Shown in pieces: positions 1 through 9,497 of a stretch of DNA of 64,000 nucleotides. The position numbers and the translations under genes were made by a program. Position 1 is the first letter of the stretch, and every line of letters begins with the position of its first letter. Location of the stretch: the NCBI GenBank assembly GCA_963800415.1, contig CAWDBS010000073.1, positions 55,256 through 119,255 on the forward strand. Direction: 5' to 3'. A model generated the notes under the pieces. That model saw only the letters and a list, made by a program, of their open reading frames with translations, ran no database searches and was not told the origin of the DNA. The stretch comes from Palsa-504 sp963800415. GTDB taxonomy: Bacteria > Actinomycetota > Actinomycetes > Streptosporangiales > Streptosporangiaceae.

Positions 1-181
1 CGCGGCGAGGCACATCAGGTCTTCTGCGACGCAGCACCACGTCCACGGACGACATGCTCGCGGGAATCGTCAACGTCCGCGTCGTCTTCCAGCCGGTCCA
101 GCCTGCGGAGTTGGTCGTCCTCAACATCGTGCTCAGCGCGGCTCCGACACCGCGCTCACCGTCGGCTCCCCGGCGAGCTGA
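1..181 (+). pseudogene. C-terminal piece of a contractile tail-sheath-like protein
   Basis: The fragment enters from the left edge. One frame ends in VFCDA. The next frame continues TTSTDDMLAGIVNV and then VVFQPVQPAELVVLNI. This matches the end of phage or extracellular-injection-system sheath proteins, which finish with a Cys-Asp, a Thr-rich turn, a Gly-Ile-Val strand and a PxxPAEFVV strand. A third frame gives QRGSDTALTVGSPAS and a TGA at 179-181. Two single-base losses are needed to join the frames, so as given it is broken. The family call rests on a short C-terminal match seen by eye. Known sheaths run to several hundred residues, so nearly all of the gene lies outside the window. Confidence 0.45.
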
Positions 182-195
182 AGCGAAGGTTGAAC

Positions 196-330
196 ATGCC
201 GTCCACGAGCCTGCCGACCACGCTGGTCAACCCGTACCTGATCTACAACTTCATCGCCAAATACGAGGTCGCTAACACGCACGTCGGTTCGCGACCCGGT
301 ACCACGGTGGCGTGGCCGGGATGGTGCTGA
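196..330 (+). pseudogene. Truncated tail-tube-like start, fused to unrelated DNA
   Basis: An ATG lies 14 bases after the sheath stop, behind a weak GAAGG motif. It opens a 44-residue frame beginning MPSTSLPTTLVNPYLIYNF. In contractile tail clusters the gene after the sheath is the inner tube protein, whose N-terminus often reads NPYxxYNF or DPYxxFxF. That position and motif are the only basis for the call. After about residue 25 the similarity stops and the DNA becomes a hydrolase remnant in another frame, so the tube gene appears cut off near 275. Confidence 0.28.
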
Positions 331-629
331 TCGATTCGAGCCACGAGGATCAGCTGCGACGGCTTCAGGAGGACGAGTGGTGGCGCCTGGGAGAGGTGCG
401 CACGATTGCTTTGAGGCTGCGAGGGCGCATTCTGGGTTGGCGCTCCCTGGCCGTCCTGGCCGACTTCAGCGAACTGAATCCGCAGATCGCCCGCGACGTC
501 TGGCAGACCGCACTGGCCGGCCGCCTATCTGCAGGGCCGGTACCCTCAAGATGCTGGCGCTGTCCTCGGCAGCTGACGAGGCGGTCTGGGCCGTCCTGGG
601 GCCGTGCGGCAACCGGCGATGACCGATGA
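285..629 (+). pseudogene. Alpha/beta-hydrolase fragment
   Basis: From 285 one frame reads RFATRYHGGVAGMVLIDSSHEDQ. This is the strand and loop after the nucleophile elbow in actinobacterial alpha/beta hydrolases, where the usual text is VAGMVLVDSSHEDQ. It is followed by about 60 residues of cap-like helix. There is no GHSxGG nucleophile motif upstream, because a stop codon (TAA) sits at 273 in the same frame. After about 540 the frame becomes Arg/Cys-rich and ends without the catalytic His region. The gene is therefore a remnant lacking Ser and His, and is not expected to be active. Confidence 0.55.
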
Positions 630-796
630 CGGCCAACGTTGACCAATGAAGCCGTGCAGGACGATGAGCAGGCTGTGAAGGATGTCCCGAACAAAGATGC
701 TGATCAGCGAGGATGCGGTCGGGGCACGACTCATTTCCAGCCCAAGTAGGCTGGTCGGGGCACGGAATCAGGTACCCCGATCGTTTGGCGGCACGC
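630..796. other. Short gap before asnB; nothing recognised
   Basis: I see no convincing gene, hairpin or tandem repeat here. A small reverse-strand frame overlaps it but has no familiar motif. Confidence 0.4.
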
Positions 797-2755
797 ATGT
801 GCGGAATTACCGGCTGCCTGGCGCTGGCAGACGGAGCAGGGCCCGACACCGAGTGGGTCGGCCGTGCCGCCATGCGCATCGCGCACCGGGGGCCGGACGA
901 CGAGGATTTCTTCGCCGATGAGCACCTGGCCCTGGGTTTCCGGCGGCTGGCTATCATCGACACCTCGGCGGCCGGCCGTCAGCCCATGCAGTCCGCGGAC
1001 GGCCGGCTCGTGATGGTCTTCGACGGCGAGATCTACAACTACGTGGAGCTGGCCCAGCGGCTGCTCGCCCGCGGCGTACGGCTGCGCAGCAGGTCGGCGG
1101 CCGAGGTGCTGCTCGAGATGTACGCCTGGCTGGGCAAGGATGTGGTGCGCCAGCTCCGGGGCATGTACGCGTTCGCGATCTGGGACCGGCGCACCCGGGA
1201 GCTGTTCTGCGCGCGCGACCCGTTCGGCATCAAACCGTTTTTCTACGCGCTGACCGCGGGCGGCCACCGGCCCAAGTCCGGGCCTCAGCTCAGGTTCGCC
1301 TCCGAGCGCAAGGCGCTGGCCGACTCCGGCGAGGTAACCGCCATCGACCCGGACGCGCTGCGCCGGTACCTGTCGTTCCAGTACGTGCCCGCGCCGGCCA
1401 CCCTGGTGCCGCCTGCGCGGTCGCTGCCGCCCGGGCACGTGCTGATCGCCCGGCCGGGCGGCCGGGTCGACGTGTTCCGGTACTGGCGGCCCGAGCTGCG
1501 GCCGGCCAGGTCCCCGTCGTCGAGCTCGCCGGAGAAGATCCTGGCCGCGCTGCGCGACTCGGTGGCCGTGCACCTGCGCAGCGACGTCCCGGTCGGCGCG
1601 TTCCTGTCCGGCGGGGTGGACTCGGCCACCCTGTGCGCGCTCGCCGCCGGATCCCTTCCCGGCCTGCTCACCTTCACTGTCGGCTTCGAGCGCGAGGGCT
1701 ACAACGAGATCGACGACGCCCTGGCCACCGCCACGGCGCTCGGCGTCAAGTCGATCCCCTACCTGATCGGCCCGGAGGAATTCCTCTCCTGCCTGCCCCG
1801 GATCATCTGGCACCTGGACGACCCGATGGCGGACGCGGCCGCGGTCCCGCTGTGGTTCGCGGCCCGGGAGGCCCGCAAGCACGTCAAGGTGGTGCTGTCC
1901 GGTGAGGGCGCGGACGAGCTGTTCGGCGGTTACGGTGTCTACCACCAGCCGGGCGTGGTGCGGGCCGGCCAGGTCTTGCCCGGATGGGGGCGCGCGACGA
2001 TCGGCCGGGTCGCCTCCGAGCTGCCGACCGGGGCCCGGGGCAAGGGCTTGCTCAGCCGGACCTCCACGCCGCTGCGGCGGCGGTACATCGGGAACGCCTA
2101 CGTGTACCACGGCGAGGAGGCCAGGCTGCTGACCCGGCAGGGCAACGGCAGCGAGTTCGACGTGACCGATCCGGTGTACCGGCAGGCGGCCGACGCCGGC
2201 CTGGACGACGTGGCCACCATGCAGCTCATCGACGTCAACACCTGGCTGCCGGGCGACATCCTGGTCAAGGCTGACCGGATGGCCATGGCCCACGGCCTGG
2301 AGCTGCGCACGCCGTTCCTGGACCGCGAGGTGCTCGCGGTGGCGGCACGACTCGCCCGGGTGGAGAAGACCGCCGCCGGCACCACCAAGTTCGCGCTCCG
2401 TGAGGCCATCGGCGAACTGCTGCCCCAGGCCACCGCGGAGCGCGAGAAGCTGGGCTTCCCGGTGCCGCTCGGCCACTGGCTCGGCGGCGGCATGTATGGT
2501 TTCGCGGAGCAGGTGGTCCGCACGGCGCAGACCGGCCAGTGGCTGGACAAGGGCGCGGCGCTGGACATCCTGCGCCGCTTCCGGTCCTCCGATCCCGAGG
2601 TGACCTGGAGGCAGGTGTGGCTGCTGGTCGTATTCTCGCTCTGGCATCAGATATATGTGGAGCGCGTGTATGACCCGGTGGCGCTCGGCTGGGAAACCCC
2701 CCAGCGGGTCCAGGGGGGCCAGGAGGGTACGGGGGGACGGGGAGTCCCCTTGTGA
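797..2755 (+). CDS. asnB: Asparagine synthetase (glutamine-hydrolysing), AsnB type
   Basis: The enzyme makes asparagine from aspartate, ATP and glutamine in the cytoplasm. The start is set by biology: Cys2 of MCGITGC must become the N-terminal nucleophile of the class II glutaminase domain, so the frame's 28 upstream residues are discarded. HRGPDDE near residue 33 belongs to that domain. The synthetase domain shows the PP-loop SGGVDS near 271, GEGADELFGGY near 369 and the late REKLGFPVP motif. The 652 residues are normal for the actinomycete class. The last 20 residues (after GWE) are Gly-rich and are encoded by a G-run repeat that runs on into the next gene's leader. With two sugar transferases downstream, it may amidate a surface polymer or simply supply Asn; this is inference. 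Confidence 0.9.
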   Translation: MCGITGCLALADGAGPDTEWVGRAAMRIAHRGPDDEDFFADEHLALGFRRLAIIDTSAAGRQPMQSADGRLVMVFDGEIYNYVELAQRLLARGVRLRSRSAAEVLLEMYAWLGKDVVRQLRGMYAFAIWDRRTRELFCARDPFGIKPFFYALTAGGHRPKSGPQLRFASERKALADSGEVTAIDPDALRRYLSFQYVPAPATLVPPARSLPPGHVLIARPGGRVDVFRYWRPELRPARSPSSSSPEKILAALRDSVAVHLRSDVPVGAFLSGGVDSATLCALAAGSLPGLLTFTVGFEREGYNEIDDALATATALGVKSIPYLIGPEEFLSCLPRIIWHLDDPMADAAAVPLWFAAREARKHVKVVLSGEGADELFGGYGVYHQPGVVRAGQVLPGWGRATIGRVASELPTGARGKGLLSRTSTPLRRRYIGNAYVYHGEEARLLTRQGNGSEFDVTDPVYRQAADAGLDDVATMQLIDVNTWLPGDILVKADRMAMAHGLELRTPFLDREVLAVAARLARVEKTAAGTTKFALREAIGELLPQATAEREKLGFPVPLGHWLGGGMYGFAEQVVRTAQTGQWLDKGAALDILRRFRSSDPEVTWRQVWLLVVFSLWHQIYVERVYDPVALGWETPQRVQGGQEGTGGRGVPL

Positions 2756-2791
2756 GCTGGGGGTCTGGGGGGATCGTTCCCCCGGGGAACA
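2695..2791 (+). repeat. G-run/C-run palindromic repeat, copy 1
   Basis: The element is about 97 bases. It codes for the asnB C-terminus and then covers the gap before the glycosyltransferase. It contains the core GGGGTCTGGGGGGATCG followed by TTCCCCCGGGG, which can fold as a G-stem/C-stem hairpin. The reverse complement of copy 2 (3871-3953) matches it along most of its length. Confidence 0.8.
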
Positions 2792-2806
2792 CAGGAGGAC
2801 GAGCCA

Positions 2807-5800
2807 GTGAGAACCCCCAGGATCAGCGTCGTCGTGGCGTTCTTCAACAACGAAGATGATCTCGCCGACTGCCTGGACTCGATCGCCGCCCAGTCGTTCG
2901 CCGACCTGGAAGTGATCATGGTCGACGACGCCTCCACGGACGGCAGCGCCCAGATCGCCCGGGACAAAGCCGCCGCCGACCCGCGGTTCACGCTAATCCA
3001 GCCCGCGCACGGGGGCCCGGGCGGTGCGCGCAACCGCGGCGTCGAGCACGCCCGCGGGGAGTTCCTGGCCTTCGTCGACGGCGATGACGTGTTGCCGGCC
3101 AACGCGTACGAGCTGCTCCTGCACGCGCTCGAACAGTCGGGATCCGACTTTGTCAGCGGCGCCGTCTACCGCGTCGAGCCCGAAGGGGATCAACCCGTCG
3201 GCGCTGCATTCGCTGGCCCTCAAGGGCAGGCAGACCGGCACGCACGTCACCAGGACGCCGCGGCTGCTCTACGACGTGTCGGTCTGGAACAAGCTGTTCA
3301 GGCGCAGCTTCTGGGATCAGCACCAGCTGTCCTACCCGGAGGGCGTGGTCTGGGAGGACATCCGGCTGATGACCAAGGCCCACGTGCTGGCCCGGGCCGT
3401 GGACGTGATCCCCGAGATCGTCTACTACTGGCGCGAGCGCGCGCAGGGCCGGCTGTCCATCACGCAGAGCCGGACCAGCATCGCCAACCTGCGCGACCGG
3501 ATGACCGCGCTGGCCGACATCGACCAGTTCATCGCCGCGCACTCGACGGCTCGCCTGCTCCGGGCGCACCAGCGCAAGGCCCTCAAGAACGACCTGTGGC
3601 TCTATGTCCAGGACCTGCACAAGGTGACCGAGGCCTACCGGGCCGAGTTCGCCGACCTGGTGAACGGCTACCTGGACCACGTCGGCCGCCGGGTCCTGCG
3701 CAGCCTGCCCGCCCCGCACAAGCTGGCCTATCACCTGGTGCGGATCCGGGCGACGCCGCAGCTCGCCGAGCTGGCCGCCTGGCTGGTAGAGCAGCCGGTG
3801 CGCCAGGTGCCCATGGTCCGGCGCTGGGGCAGGCTGCGCGCCGACCTGCCGTTCCGGACGGACTCACCTGTTTCCCCGGGGGGAACGATCCCCCCCAGAC
3901 CCCCCCAGCTCATGGGGGGGCTCCCCGCCCCCCCAGACCCCCCTGGCCCCCCGATCCACGTGCCAGCCCGTGTCTTCCGGCCGCACTGGCGCGACCTGGA
4001 CCCGATCATGTGGGTGGACGACATCGGCTGGAAGCAGGACCGGCTGGTGGTGACCGGGCGGGCCAACGTGCCGTCGGTCGATATCCCCCGGCGCAGGAAC
4101 ACCTCCAAGATCGTGGTCCTGCGGCCGCCCGGCCGGCGGCTCCCGGTCGTGCGGCCCGCCCAGTCGTTCTTCCACCCGGAGGCGACGGCGCTGTCCGAGC
4201 AGGACCGGTACAACTACGACTGGTCGGGCTTCCGGTTCACGGTCAGCCCGCGGTGGTTCCGCGGGACCGGGGAATGGCAGTGTTACATGCTCGTCCGCAG
4301 CCACGGCATCTGGCGCCCGGCTCGGGTGCACACCCCGGGGCCCGGCCCCGCGGAGCGGCCGAGGCCCCGTCAGGTGGCGCCCGGCCTGCGGTTCGGCGCC
4401 CGCTGGGCCGGTCTCGGCCTCAACGTGGCGGCGTGGCGGCTCGGCGCGGCCGTCGCGGCCATCGGCTGGCCGGACACCGACCCGCGGGCGGTGCAGATCG
4501 ACGTGGAGATACCCGAAAGGCCGGCCAGTCCAGGGTCGGCCAGCACGGGCCCAGCCAGCACGGGCCCAGCCAGCACGGGCCCAGCCAGCACGGGCCCAGC
4601 CAGCACGGGCAAGGCCGAGCTGGTGCTGGTCCGCAACCGGGGCGCGGCGACCCGGTCCTTCCCGGCTGCCGCGGTGCAGTCCGCGGTCGGCGGGCCCGCC
4701 AGGTTCCGCGCGCTCGTGCCGCTCAGCGACCTGGCCGGCGCGGCGGAAGTGGTGGACCGGGCCGGCCGGGTGGCCGGCCATGACGGGATGGCCTGGGATG
4801 TCTATGTCAAGCGGCCCGGCCGCCCCTGGGTCAGGGTGGCGTGGCCGGACGGCATGCCGGAGAGCAGGCACCTGTTCGGCGGCGGGGAGGCCGTGGTCGG
4901 CCAGAGCCGCTACGGTGACTTTGTGATAGCAGAACGCACGCCGCGGCCGGTGATCGACGAGCACGAGTGGCAGCCCGACGGGCGCCTGGTGCTGCGCGGC
5001 AGCTTCCTCGGTGCTGGCCCTCCCGGCGCTGCCCTTCCCGGTGCCGGCGCTAGCTCCTCCGGGGGCAACCGGTACGAGACGGTGCTGCGCCGGATCGGGT
5101 CCGCCGACTCGCACGTCATCGGCTTCCAGCTCGAGGGCGAGCGCTTCAGCATCGAGGCCGACCTGAACCAGATGCCGTTCTTCGGCTCGGCCATCCCGCT
5201 GCGGGACGGCGAATGGAACCTGTACGTCCGCCCGGCGGGCGCAGGGTCCGATGCGCTGGCCGAGCTCACCTATGACCATGGCCGGCTGGGTGAGGTGGCC
5301 GGCCAGCGGGTCCCCGCGGGACGCAAGTGGTACCGGCTGATGGTCACCGGCCACGACGATCCGCTGATCACCGCCGAGCCGCGGCTGCGCCGCACCGAGG
5401 AGGGCAACTTCAGCCAGCGGGTGCTGCGGCGCGGGTACTACCCCTTGATGCTCCGCACGCCGCTGCGCGATTCGCTCTTCTTCATCAGCTGGAAGGGCAA
5501 GCAGTGCGGGAGCCACCCGCTCGGCATCGCGGAGGAACTGCGCCGCCGGGGCGATGACCGCGAGCACCTGTGGGCTGTCACCGACTGGTCGGTACCGGTG
5601 CCCGAGGGTGGCACCGGGGTGCTCCGCGGCACCGAGGAGTACTACGAGGCGCTGGCCCGGTCGAAGTACCTGATCTCCAACGACGATATGCAGGCCCCGT
5701 TCCGCAAGCGCGACGGCCAGGTCTACCTGCAGACCTGGCACGGCACGCCGCTGAAGCGGATCGGCTTCGACATCTCCAACCCGCAGTTCATCAGCGGGAC

Positions 5801-6554
5801 GGCGTACTTCGATCACCTGGCCAAAGACGTCGCGCAGTGGGACCTGCTGCTCTCGCCGAACCCGTTCAGCACCCCGATCATGCGCCGCGCGTTCCGGTAC
5901 GACGGGGAGATCTGCGAGTACGGTTACCCGGGCAACGACCTGCTCAGCCGGGCCGACAGCGCGGAAGTGGCGGCGCGGGTCCGGGACCGGCTCGGGCTGC
6001 CGGACGGGAAGCGAGTGGTCCTCTACGCGCCGACCTGGCGGGACAACCAGGTGTACGCCAACGGCCGCAGGTACCGGTTCGACATGCGCCTGGACCTGGA
6101 GCGAGCCTGGCGGGAACTCGGCCAGGACCACGTGTTCCTCATCCGCGGGCACCACCACATGGCGGACGACGTGCCCGCGGGTATGCGGCCCGGCTTCGCG
6201 ATCAACGTCACCGCCTACCCCGATATCACCGAGCTCTTCCTGGTGTCCGATGTCCTGGTCACCGACTACTCATCGGCCATGTTCGACTTCGCGGTCACCG
6301 GCCGCCCGATGCTCTTCTTCACTTATGACCTGGCCGAGTACCGCGACAGCCTGCGCGGCTTCTACTTCGACTTCGAGGCGGAAGCCCCCGGGCCGCTGCT
6401 GGCCAGCTCGGCCGAGGTGATCGAGGCCGTCCGGGACCTTGACTCCGTTGCCGCCTCCTGCCGCGACGCCTACCGGCGTTTCGCAGCTAAGTTTTCCTCC
6501 CTGGAGGACGGCAAGGCGGCCGCCCGCATCTGCGACCGCCTCTTCACCACCTGA
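2807..6554 (+). CDS. GT2 glycosyltransferase fused to CDP-glycerol-type glycerophosphotransferase (one frameshift)
   Basis: A GTG start follows AGGAGGA by eight bases. The N-terminus is a GT-A family 2 domain (ISVVVAFFNNED, DDASTDGS near 40, DGDD near 90). The middle of about 500 residues is beta-rich and unassigned. The C-terminal domain from about 880 is the TagF/TarF type, with WHGTPLKRIG near 976, YAPTWRDN and TDYSS near 1152; it transfers polyol-phosphate to a wall polymer. One extra base near 3165-3195 breaks the frame; without it the protein is 1248 residues. A G-run repeat (3871-3953) and a 15-nt tandem repeat (4540-4610) are read through in frame. The gene probably builds a teichoic-acid-like or capsular polymer at the membrane. 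The donor cannot be told from sequence. Confidence 0.82.
3871..3953 (-). repeat. G-run/C-run palindromic repeat, copy 2 (inverted, in frame)
   Basis: Copy 2 lies in the opposite orientation to copy 1, inside the glycosyltransferase gene. It encodes a Pro/Gly-rich stretch (PGGTIPPRPP, then GLPAPPDPPGPP) between two structured regions. Confidence 0.8.
4540..4610 (+). repeat. 15-nt tandem repeat in the glycosyltransferase gene
   Basis: There are four perfect units of CCAGCACGGGCCCAG and a partial fifth. They are read as repeated PASTG in a linker. Confidence 0.95.
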
Positions 6555-6745
6555 CCCCATCTCACCCAGACCGGCCAGTTCCATGATCACGTGCCCAAGA
6601 GCTCAGGAAATGACGCTTCTGGCACATGATCTCGGCATGCGGCGGCCGCCGAAGCCGCGCGGACGGGCGGCTTCCCCGCGCGGCCTTGGATACTGTGGGG
6701 CCAGGGTGCTGCCGGGCCTGAGCCTGCACCCGGGAAGGGACAGCT

Positions 6746-8431
6746 GTGCCGGAGACCGATATCGGACCCGAGGACCCGGCCGCGACGATCGCGGCGCCGG
6801 AGTCGCCCACGTCGGCCTCCCGGCCCGCGGCCCGGGCACGAGCCGGGCGCGGACGGGCGAGCCAGCCCGAATCCGCGGCGGTTGCCAAGCGGAGAGGCTG
6901 GCTGGTCATCGCCGTTCCTGCCGTCACGTCGCTCGCGGTCGGCGGGTACGAGATCGGCGGACCCTCGCTGTGGCGGGACGAGGCGTATACCAAGGACGCC
7001 ATCGGGCGCCCGGTCAGCCAGATCTTCGCTCTGCTCGGGCACCAGGATGCGGTGCACGGCGCCTACTACCTCCTCATGCACCTCGTCGCGGCCGCGGCCG
7101 GCACCTCGGCCACAGCCCTGCGGTTGCCTTCGCTGTGCGCCATGATCATCACCACCGCGTTCACCGCGGCGATCGGCCGCCGGGCGGCCGCCCTGGCGCT
7201 GGCCCCCGGCGCCGGGAGCGCCGGCCGCCTGGACATCCCGGCGCTGACCGGGCTGCTGTCCGGCCTGGTGTTCGCGACCGCGCCTTATATGACCTACTAC
7301 GCCCAGATGGCCAGGTCGTACGCGATCGTGACCATGTTCGCCACGATCGCCACCTACCTGCTGATCCGGGCATATACCGCGGGCCGGTGGGGATGGTGGG
7401 CGGCCTACGCGGCCGCCATCGCCCTGGCCGGCCTGTTCAACCTGTTCGGGCTGCTGATCCTGGCCGCGCATGTCGTGACGCTGCTGCTGACCGATGCCCG
7501 CGGCCACGCCGCACCCGGGCGCTGGATCGGCCGGATCCCGCTGCGCTGGCTGGCCGCCTCGGCGGCTGCGGTGATCGTACTCGGCCCGCTGCTCAGCGTC
7601 GCGCGCCGCGAGCAGCAGCAGATTTCCTGGGTGACCCGGCCCGGCTTCCGGACCTTCGAACGGCTCCTGGCAGACTTCGCGGGCTCGAAGGCACTGGTGC
7701 TCCCGATCGCCCTGCTCGTGCTGGCGGGTATCGCGGCCGCCTGCCTCGCGGACAACTGGCGCCCGCTCAACCCAGCCGCGATAGCGCTGCCGTGGCTGGT
7801 CGTCCCGCCCTTCCTGCTGATCGGGGGGTCCTACGTCAAGCCGGTCTACGTCGAGCGGTACGTCGAGTTCTGCCTGCCCGCGCTGGCCATCCTGGTCGCC
7901 GCGGGCCTCGTCGGCCTGATCAGGCTCGCCGCCAGCCAGCGGCTGAGACAGCGGGGCCTGACCTGGCTGCCGCCCGGACTAGCCGCGCTGGTTACGGCGG
8001 GGCTCGCCGTCATGCTCATCGGGCCGCAGGGCGCGATCAGGCAGACGGCCGCCCGGCCCGACAACCTGCGACTGGCCTCGGCCATCGTCGCAGCCAACGA
8101 GCAACCCGGGGACGTGGTCTTCTACATCCCGGTCAACATGCACGTCCTCGGCACCGGGTACCCGGCACCGTTCCTGCGGCTCCGCAACATCGCGCTGGCC
8201 GAGTCGCCGATCGCCTCGGCCACCCTGACCGGCACCGAGATCACCAGTCCGGCTTTGCTCAAGAGCCGGTTCACCGACGTCAGGCACGTGTGGGTGGTCA
8301 CCGGAAACAGCAACTACAAGTTCCCCACGCCGTCCACGCCGGTGGACAAGGAGAAGATGACCCTACTGAGGGGCCTGCACATCCTGCACCGCTGGCAGGC
8401 CGGCGAAGTAATGCTCACCCTCTACGGATAA
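6746..8431 (+). CDS. GT-C fold membrane glycosyltransferase (GT39/PMT-like)
   Basis: A GTG start sits behind a GGGAAGGGA ribosome site. The 561-residue protein has a 45-residue polar N-terminus and then many hydrophobic helices. The SLWRDEAYT segment near 73-80 places the acidic DE pair of the GT-C family in the first outside loop. Such enzymes use polyprenyl-phosphate sugars on the outer face of the membrane. The nearest relatives are usually labelled glycosyltransferase family 39 or mannosyltransferase. It follows the TagF-like gene by 191 bases and may add sugars to the same polymer; this is inference. Acceptor and sugar are unknown. Confidence 0.7.
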   Translation: MPETDIGPEDPAATIAAPESPTSASRPAARARAGRGRASQPESAAVAKRRGWLVIAVPAVTSLAVGGYEIGGPSLWRDEAYTKDAIGRPVSQIFALLGHQDAVHGAYYLLMHLVAAAAGTSATALRLPSLCAMIITTAFTAAIGRRAAALALAPGAGSAGRLDIPALTGLLSGLVFATAPYMTYYAQMARSYAIVTMFATIATYLLIRAYTAGRWGWWAAYAAAIALAGLFNLFGLLILAAHVVTLLLTDARGHAAPGRWIGRIPLRWLAASAAAVIVLGPLLSVARREQQQISWVTRPGFRTFERLLADFAGSKALVLPIALLVLAGIAAACLADNWRPLNPAAIALPWLVVPPFLLIGGSYVKPVYVERYVEFCLPALAILVAAGLVGLIRLAASQRLRQRGLTWLPPGLAALVTAGLAVMLIGPQGAIRQTAARPDNLRLASAIVAANEQPGDVVFYIPVNMHVLGTGYPAPFLRLRNIALAESPIASATLTGTEITSPALLKSRFTDVRHVWVVTGNSNYKFPTPSTPVDKEKMTLLRGLHILHRWQAGEVMLTLYG

Positions 8432-8532
8432 CCCGCGAGTCGATGAAGGTGGCAGGCTACGGAACTGAATCACTACGTTGCCACATCCATTGAGTCCACT
8501 TCCACCCCAAGCCCGCCCGGGAGCGGTGGGGC

Positions 8533-8590
8533 GGAATATGGGTTAAGGGCGGGGAATATGGGTTAAGGGCGGAATGTACGGGTTGGCGAC
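8533..8590 (+). repeat. 20-bp direct repeat in a gap
   Basis: GGAATATGGGTTAAGGGC occurs at 8533 and 8553, and a degenerate third start (GGAATGTACGGG) follows at 8571. It lies in the 225-base gap between a GT-C gene and a convergent sigma gene. I see no clear terminator in the rest of the gap. Confidence 0.85.
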
Positions 8591-8656
8591 GGGCGTGCGG
8601 ATTGGGGAAAGGGCCGGGGTCCGAGGCTCAGGACCGGGGCCTCCGGGAACCGACGC

Positions 8657-9244
8657 TCAGGCGCCGGAGGACTCCGCTCGGGGGGCGGCGAACCCGCTGG
8701 CTATCAGCTGCTCCCGGATCTTCCTGCGGCCGCGATGCAGCCGGGACATCACGGTGCCGACCGGCGTCCCCATGATCTCCGCGATCTCGCGGTACGGGTA
8801 GCCCTCGATGTCCGCCAGGTACACGGCGGTGCGGAACTCACCGGGCAGCTCGCGCAGCGCCCGGAGCAGGTCCGAGTCGGTGGTCCGGTCCAGTGCCTCG
8901 GCCTCGGCCGAGGGTACCGGCGGCGTGAGCCGGTCGGCCGACATCTGCCATTCCTGCAGGTCACCGCCGAGCGCCTGCTGAGGTTCCCGGCGTCGTTTCC
9001 GGTAGACGTTGATGAAGGTGGTGGTCAGGATCCGGTTCAGCCACGCCCGCAAGTTGGTATCCGGAGTGAACTGCTGGAACGCCGCGTAGGCCTTGACCGA
9101 CGTCTCCTGGACCAGGTCCTCGGCGTCGGTCGGGTTCCTCGTCATCCGGAGCGCGGCCGGGTACAGCTGGCCAAGCTGCGGAACCACGTCACGCTCGAAA
9201 CGCGCGCGATCTTCGCTAGAGTGTTCGGCTCGGCTCATGTTCAC
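8657..9244 (-). CDS. ECF RNA polymerase sigma factor, SigR/SigH-like
   Basis: The protein has 195 residues with sigma region 2 (TRNPTDAEDLVQETSVKAYA, LRAWLNRILTTTFIN) and region 4 (EGYPYREIAEIMGTPVGTV). This wording is close to the SigR/SigH group, which responds to thiol oxidation. Two start codons (M1 and M3) are possible. Members of that group usually have a small zinc anti-sigma gene (RsrA type, HxxxCxxC) directly downstream. Here the next 225 bases hold no such frame, so any anti-sigma must be elsewhere or the group assignment is wrong. The long leader upstream (9245-9497) may carry the promoter; I could not pick one out with confidence. Confidence 0.85.
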   Translation of the reverse strand: MNMSRAEHSSEDRARFERDVVPQLGQLYPAALRMTRNPTDAEDLVQETSVKAYAAFQQFTPDTNLRAWLNRILTTTFINVYRKRRREPQQALGGDLQEWQMSADRLTPPVPSAEAEALDRTTDSDLLRALRELPGEFRTAVYLADIEGYPYREIAEIMGTPVGTVMSRLHRGRRKIREQLIASGFAAPRAESSGA

Positions 9245-9497
9245 CCCGGTGGTATGTCATCCCACTGTATATAGACGCAGAACAGGCCCGGAAACGTCCC
9301 CCCTGTTGCGTACATCACGTCGCCGGAGGTGAGTTCACCTGCCCGTCTGCTAACGGCGTAAACAAAGGATGCCCACACGAGCTGAACGCAACCTGAAAGT
9401 CGCCTGAGGGGATGGCCTGAAGCGAGCCGCCGGAGCCGCAGGCCGCAAAGCCGCAGGCCGCCGGCGCCATCGCGGCGAACCCGGCCCGTTCGGACCC

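Noticed and set aside
546..734. Small reverse-strand membrane-like frame upstream of asnB
   Set aside because: It has one short hydrophobic stretch, no ribosome site, and overlaps hydrolase remnant DNA; it could be chance.
731..2647. Long reverse-strand open frame of over 600 codons opposite asnB (and similar frames opposite most other genes)
   Set aside because: In DNA this GC-rich, the frame complementary to a gene's third positions stays open by composition. These translations are Arg/Gly/Pro/His-rich, lack family motifs, and lie exactly opposite genes with clear motifs.
2695..2791. The G-run hairpins as ordinary rho-independent terminators
   Set aside because: Most copies are inside genes, several in essential ones, and none is followed by a T-tract. 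Two orientations occur with no relation to gene ends.
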